From contig CAWHMO010000007.1 of NCBI GenBank assembly GCA_963830565.1, forward strand, positions 186,001-250,000: 64,000 nt of DNA, given 5' to 3'. The stretch is from DATFDN01 sp963830565. Lineage in GTDB: Bacteria; Pseudomonadota; Alphaproteobacteria; Acetobacterales; Acetobacteraceae. The notes below the pieces were generated by a model. It did not search any database, was not told the DNA's origin, and was given only the letters and a program-made list of their open reading frames with translations. Made by a program: the position numbers and the translations under genes. Of this stretch, positions 62,396 through 64,000 are shown one piece after another. Within the stretch, counting starts at the first letter, position 1. Every line of letters begins with the position of its first letter.

Positions 62396-63020
62396 TCACG
62401 CCGGCCGGCGCCTGCGCGACCAGACGAAGCGGCCGATCAGCAGCACGGCGGCGGCGATGACAAAATAGTCGAAATAGTGGAATACCATGTGCAGGTTGCC
62501 GTTCGTGCCCCAGGCGTCGCCCAACTTCATGCCGATCCAGGCCAGCAGGAAGCACCAGGGCCAGGAGCCGAGGAAGGTATAGAGGTGGAATCGGACCCGG
62601 CGCATATGCGCGATCCCGGCGGGCAGCGCGATGAAGGTGCGCACCACGGGCAGCATCCGGCCGATCAGCACGGCCGGGCCGCCGAAGCGGTGGAAGAACC
62701 AGTCCGCCTTGGCCAGGTCGTCGTCGGTCAGCAGCACATATTTGCCCCACCTCCGCACCGCCGCGCGTCCGCCATGCGCGCCCACCTCGTACGCGATGGC
62801 CGAGCCGAGATTGCAGCCGAGCGCGCCCGCGGTCGCGACGAGGAATAGGTTCAGCCGCCCGGTCGAGACCAGATAGCCGGCAAAGGGTAGGATGATCTCC
62901 GACGGCAGCGGCAGGCATGCGGAACTCGATGGCCATGAGTCCCAGCACGCCAAGATACCCGCTGGCTTGAAGTACAGAGATGATGAAGCCGGCCAGCAGG
63001 CCGGCATTGGCGGAGTTCAT
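62396..63020 (-). pseudogene. VTT/DedA-family membrane protein, interrupted by one extra base
   Basis: DedA-type proteins are inner-membrane lipid scramblase or transporter-like proteins of about 205 residues. The N-terminus (MNSANAGLLAGFIISVLQAS; LGVLGLMAIE) is in one frame and the rest (ACLPLPSEIILPFAGYLV; VLIGRMLPVVRTFIALPAGI; WCFLLAWIGMKLGDAWG) in another. Removing one A of AA at 62923-62924 (plus strand) joins them as LMAIESACLPLPSEIILP. It lies six bases after the nicotinate phosphoribosyltransferase gene on the minus strand and is probably cotranscribed with it. Confidence 0.88.
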
Positions 63021-63026
63021 GTGGGG

Positions 63027-64000
63027 TCAGCCGGTCCAGCCCGATGGCCGCTTGCCGGGGTCGCCTCGGCGCAGCAGGAACTCGCGCCCGACCTTCACCA
63101 TCGGCACGCCGGCATACTCGACGATGTCGGCCGTGGCATAGGTCTCGCTCCATTTGTCGGGGATGAAGCTGCCAGTGCCGACCACGTCGATCGGCGCCCT
63201 GGCGTCCGCCATCACCCGGCATTTGTCCACCACGAACCCCGAGGACACGACGATCCGAACATTCGGATACCCGGCCTGGTCGAGCAATTCGCGCATATGC
63301 CAGATCGCTGCGGCCGATACGCCGGTGCCGACCAGATAGCGCAGCTCGGTGTCGCTGCGATAGCGGCGGATCGCGCCCGGCGCGTGTCGCTCCAATGCGG
63401 CGTAGCTCGCCGCCGGATCGAGGCCCTCCAGGAAGCGTCCGCCATGCGTATCGAGGCGCAGCGACAGCTGTCCCGCGGTGGCGAGGGCGGGGAAGCGCGC
63501 GCAGACGGCGAGGCCGTCGGAGACCTCCCGGCCGAAATAGTCCACCAGCACGGTGAGCGGCAGGTCGGGGAAAGTCTCTTGGAACATCTCGGCGGCGCGG
63601 ACCGTGGAGCCGGCATAGCCGATCAGCGAGTGCGGCATCGTGCCGAAGCCGCGCGACGCGCCGAACCAGTGCGCGGTGCCGTCATTGGCGTTGCCGACAA
63701 AGCCCTTCGCGCCCTCGCGCTGAGCGGCGGCGCTGCCCACTGCGGCGGCATAGGCCATCATCTCCTGCATCTCGGCGCCGGCGCAGTGGCGCGCTTCCAT
63801 TGCCAGGAACGCGGCCTGGGGCAGGGCGAGGCACATCTGATAGGCATTGTGCGCGGCCACGCAGGCCGGCCCGATCTTCTGCAGGAAGATGGTCTCCAGA
63901 TCCGAGAGCTGCACGAAGCTGCCGGTGATATAGGCGATCGGCTCGCCGGCGCCGACCCAGGCGCCCTCTTGTTGCTGCAAGTCGATGTCGAACTCGGAGC
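63027..64000 (-). CDS. pncB: Nicotinate phosphoribosyltransferase (5' end beyond window)
   Basis: At least 323 C-terminal residues of the NAD-salvage enzyme that joins nicotinate and PRPP. The frame stays open to the window edge, so the start is outside. Family segments: YITGSFVQLSDLETIFLQKI, MEARHCAGAEMQEMMAYAAA, GFVGNANDGTAHWFGASRGF with GTMPHSLIGYAGS, LVDYFGREVSDGLAV, RLDTHGGRFLEGLDP and VVSSGFVVDKCRVMADA, IDVVGTGSFIPD. The end is GRPSGW-like (PGKRPSGWTG). Confidence 0.9.
   Translation of the reverse strand, partial: SEFDIDLQQQEGAWVGAGEPIAYITGSFVQLSDLETIFLQKIGPACVAAHNAYQMCLALPQAAFLAMEARHCAGAEMQEMMAYAAAVGSAAAQREGAKGFVGNANDGTAHWFGASRGFGTMPHSLIGYAGSTVRAAEMFQETFPDLPLTVLVDYFGREVSDGLAVCARFPALATAGQLSLRLDTHGGRFLEGLDPAASYAALERHAPGAIRRYRSDTELRYLVGTGVSAAAIWHMRELLDQAGYPNVRIVVSSGFVVDKCRVMADARAPIDVVGTGSFIPDKWSETYATADIVEYAGVPMVKVGREFLLRRGDPGKRPSGWTG

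Overview
The window is GC-rich DNA of alphaproteobacterial character. The best clues are the gene orders purC-purS-purQ / purL-bolA-grxD and dapF-mtaB-ftsY, a transhydrogenase split into pntAA-pntAB-pntB, a lone HpnM/MlaC-like lipid-transport protein and many branched-chain-type substrate-binding proteins. Acetobacterales/Rhodospirillales is my guess, not something the sequence proves.

Layout. 0-3.6 kb: a gutted penicillin-acylase gene, a flavin monooxygenase and an MBL-fold hydrolase. 3.7-8.3 kb (minus): purine genes purC, purS, purQ and purL with bolA-family and grxD genes. 8.5-10.3 kb: two dipeptide-type ABC permeases. 10.5-11.3 kb: a decayed IS1182-family element. 11.3-18.5 kb: an exopolysaccharide export locus (outer-membrane export lipoprotein, LuxR regulator, HtrA-like protein without its catalytic triad, Wzc-type tyrosine kinase, membrane protein, Wzx-type flippase). 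18.4-27.3 kb (minus): three paralogous substrate-binding proteins, a phospholipase C-like enzyme, an enoyl-CoA hydratase and a solitary molybdenum hydroxylase large subunit. 27.7-32.5 kb: small basic protein, class III aminotransferase, dapF, mtaB, ftsY. 33-36 kb: remains of an iron-permease locus and a fourth substrate-binding protein. 35.9-36.9 kb: Mrr-type restriction enzyme remnant beside a Phd/VapC toxin-antitoxin pair with a palindromic operator candidate. 36.9-41.2 kb: acetyltransferase, EthD protein, cupin, hypothetical protein, GMC oxidoreductase. 41.3-46.0 kb: a 1563-residue DUF4011-helicase-nuclease protein resembling the Hhe antiphage system. 46-60.7 kb: P450, M24 peptidase, MoxR/VWA pair, DUF1259 protein, SDR, rhodanese, HpnM/MlaC-like protein, sulfotransferase, GNAT, pntAA-pntAB-pntB, SDR. 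60.8-64 kb: PQQ-type propeller protein, DedA-type protein, and nicotinate phosphoribosyltransferase running off the end.

A striking global feature is how many genes are broken. Single extra bases interrupt wzc, dapF, the antitoxin, an acetyltransferase, a GMC oxidoreductase, an M24 peptidase (twice), a DedA protein and the iron-permease remnant. Because dapF is normally needed for lysine and cell-wall synthesis, I suspect that at least some of these are sequencing or assembly errors. The penicillin acylase, the iron permease, the Mrr remnant and the IS1182 transposase have lost large or multiple segments and look like true decay.

The most interesting candidates for biology are the Hhe-like defence protein, the dead-protease/LuxR pair divergent from wzc, the run of three substrate-binding proteins without a transporter (with a tiny exported-peptide gene inside it), and the toxin-antitoxin operon with a damaged antitoxin.
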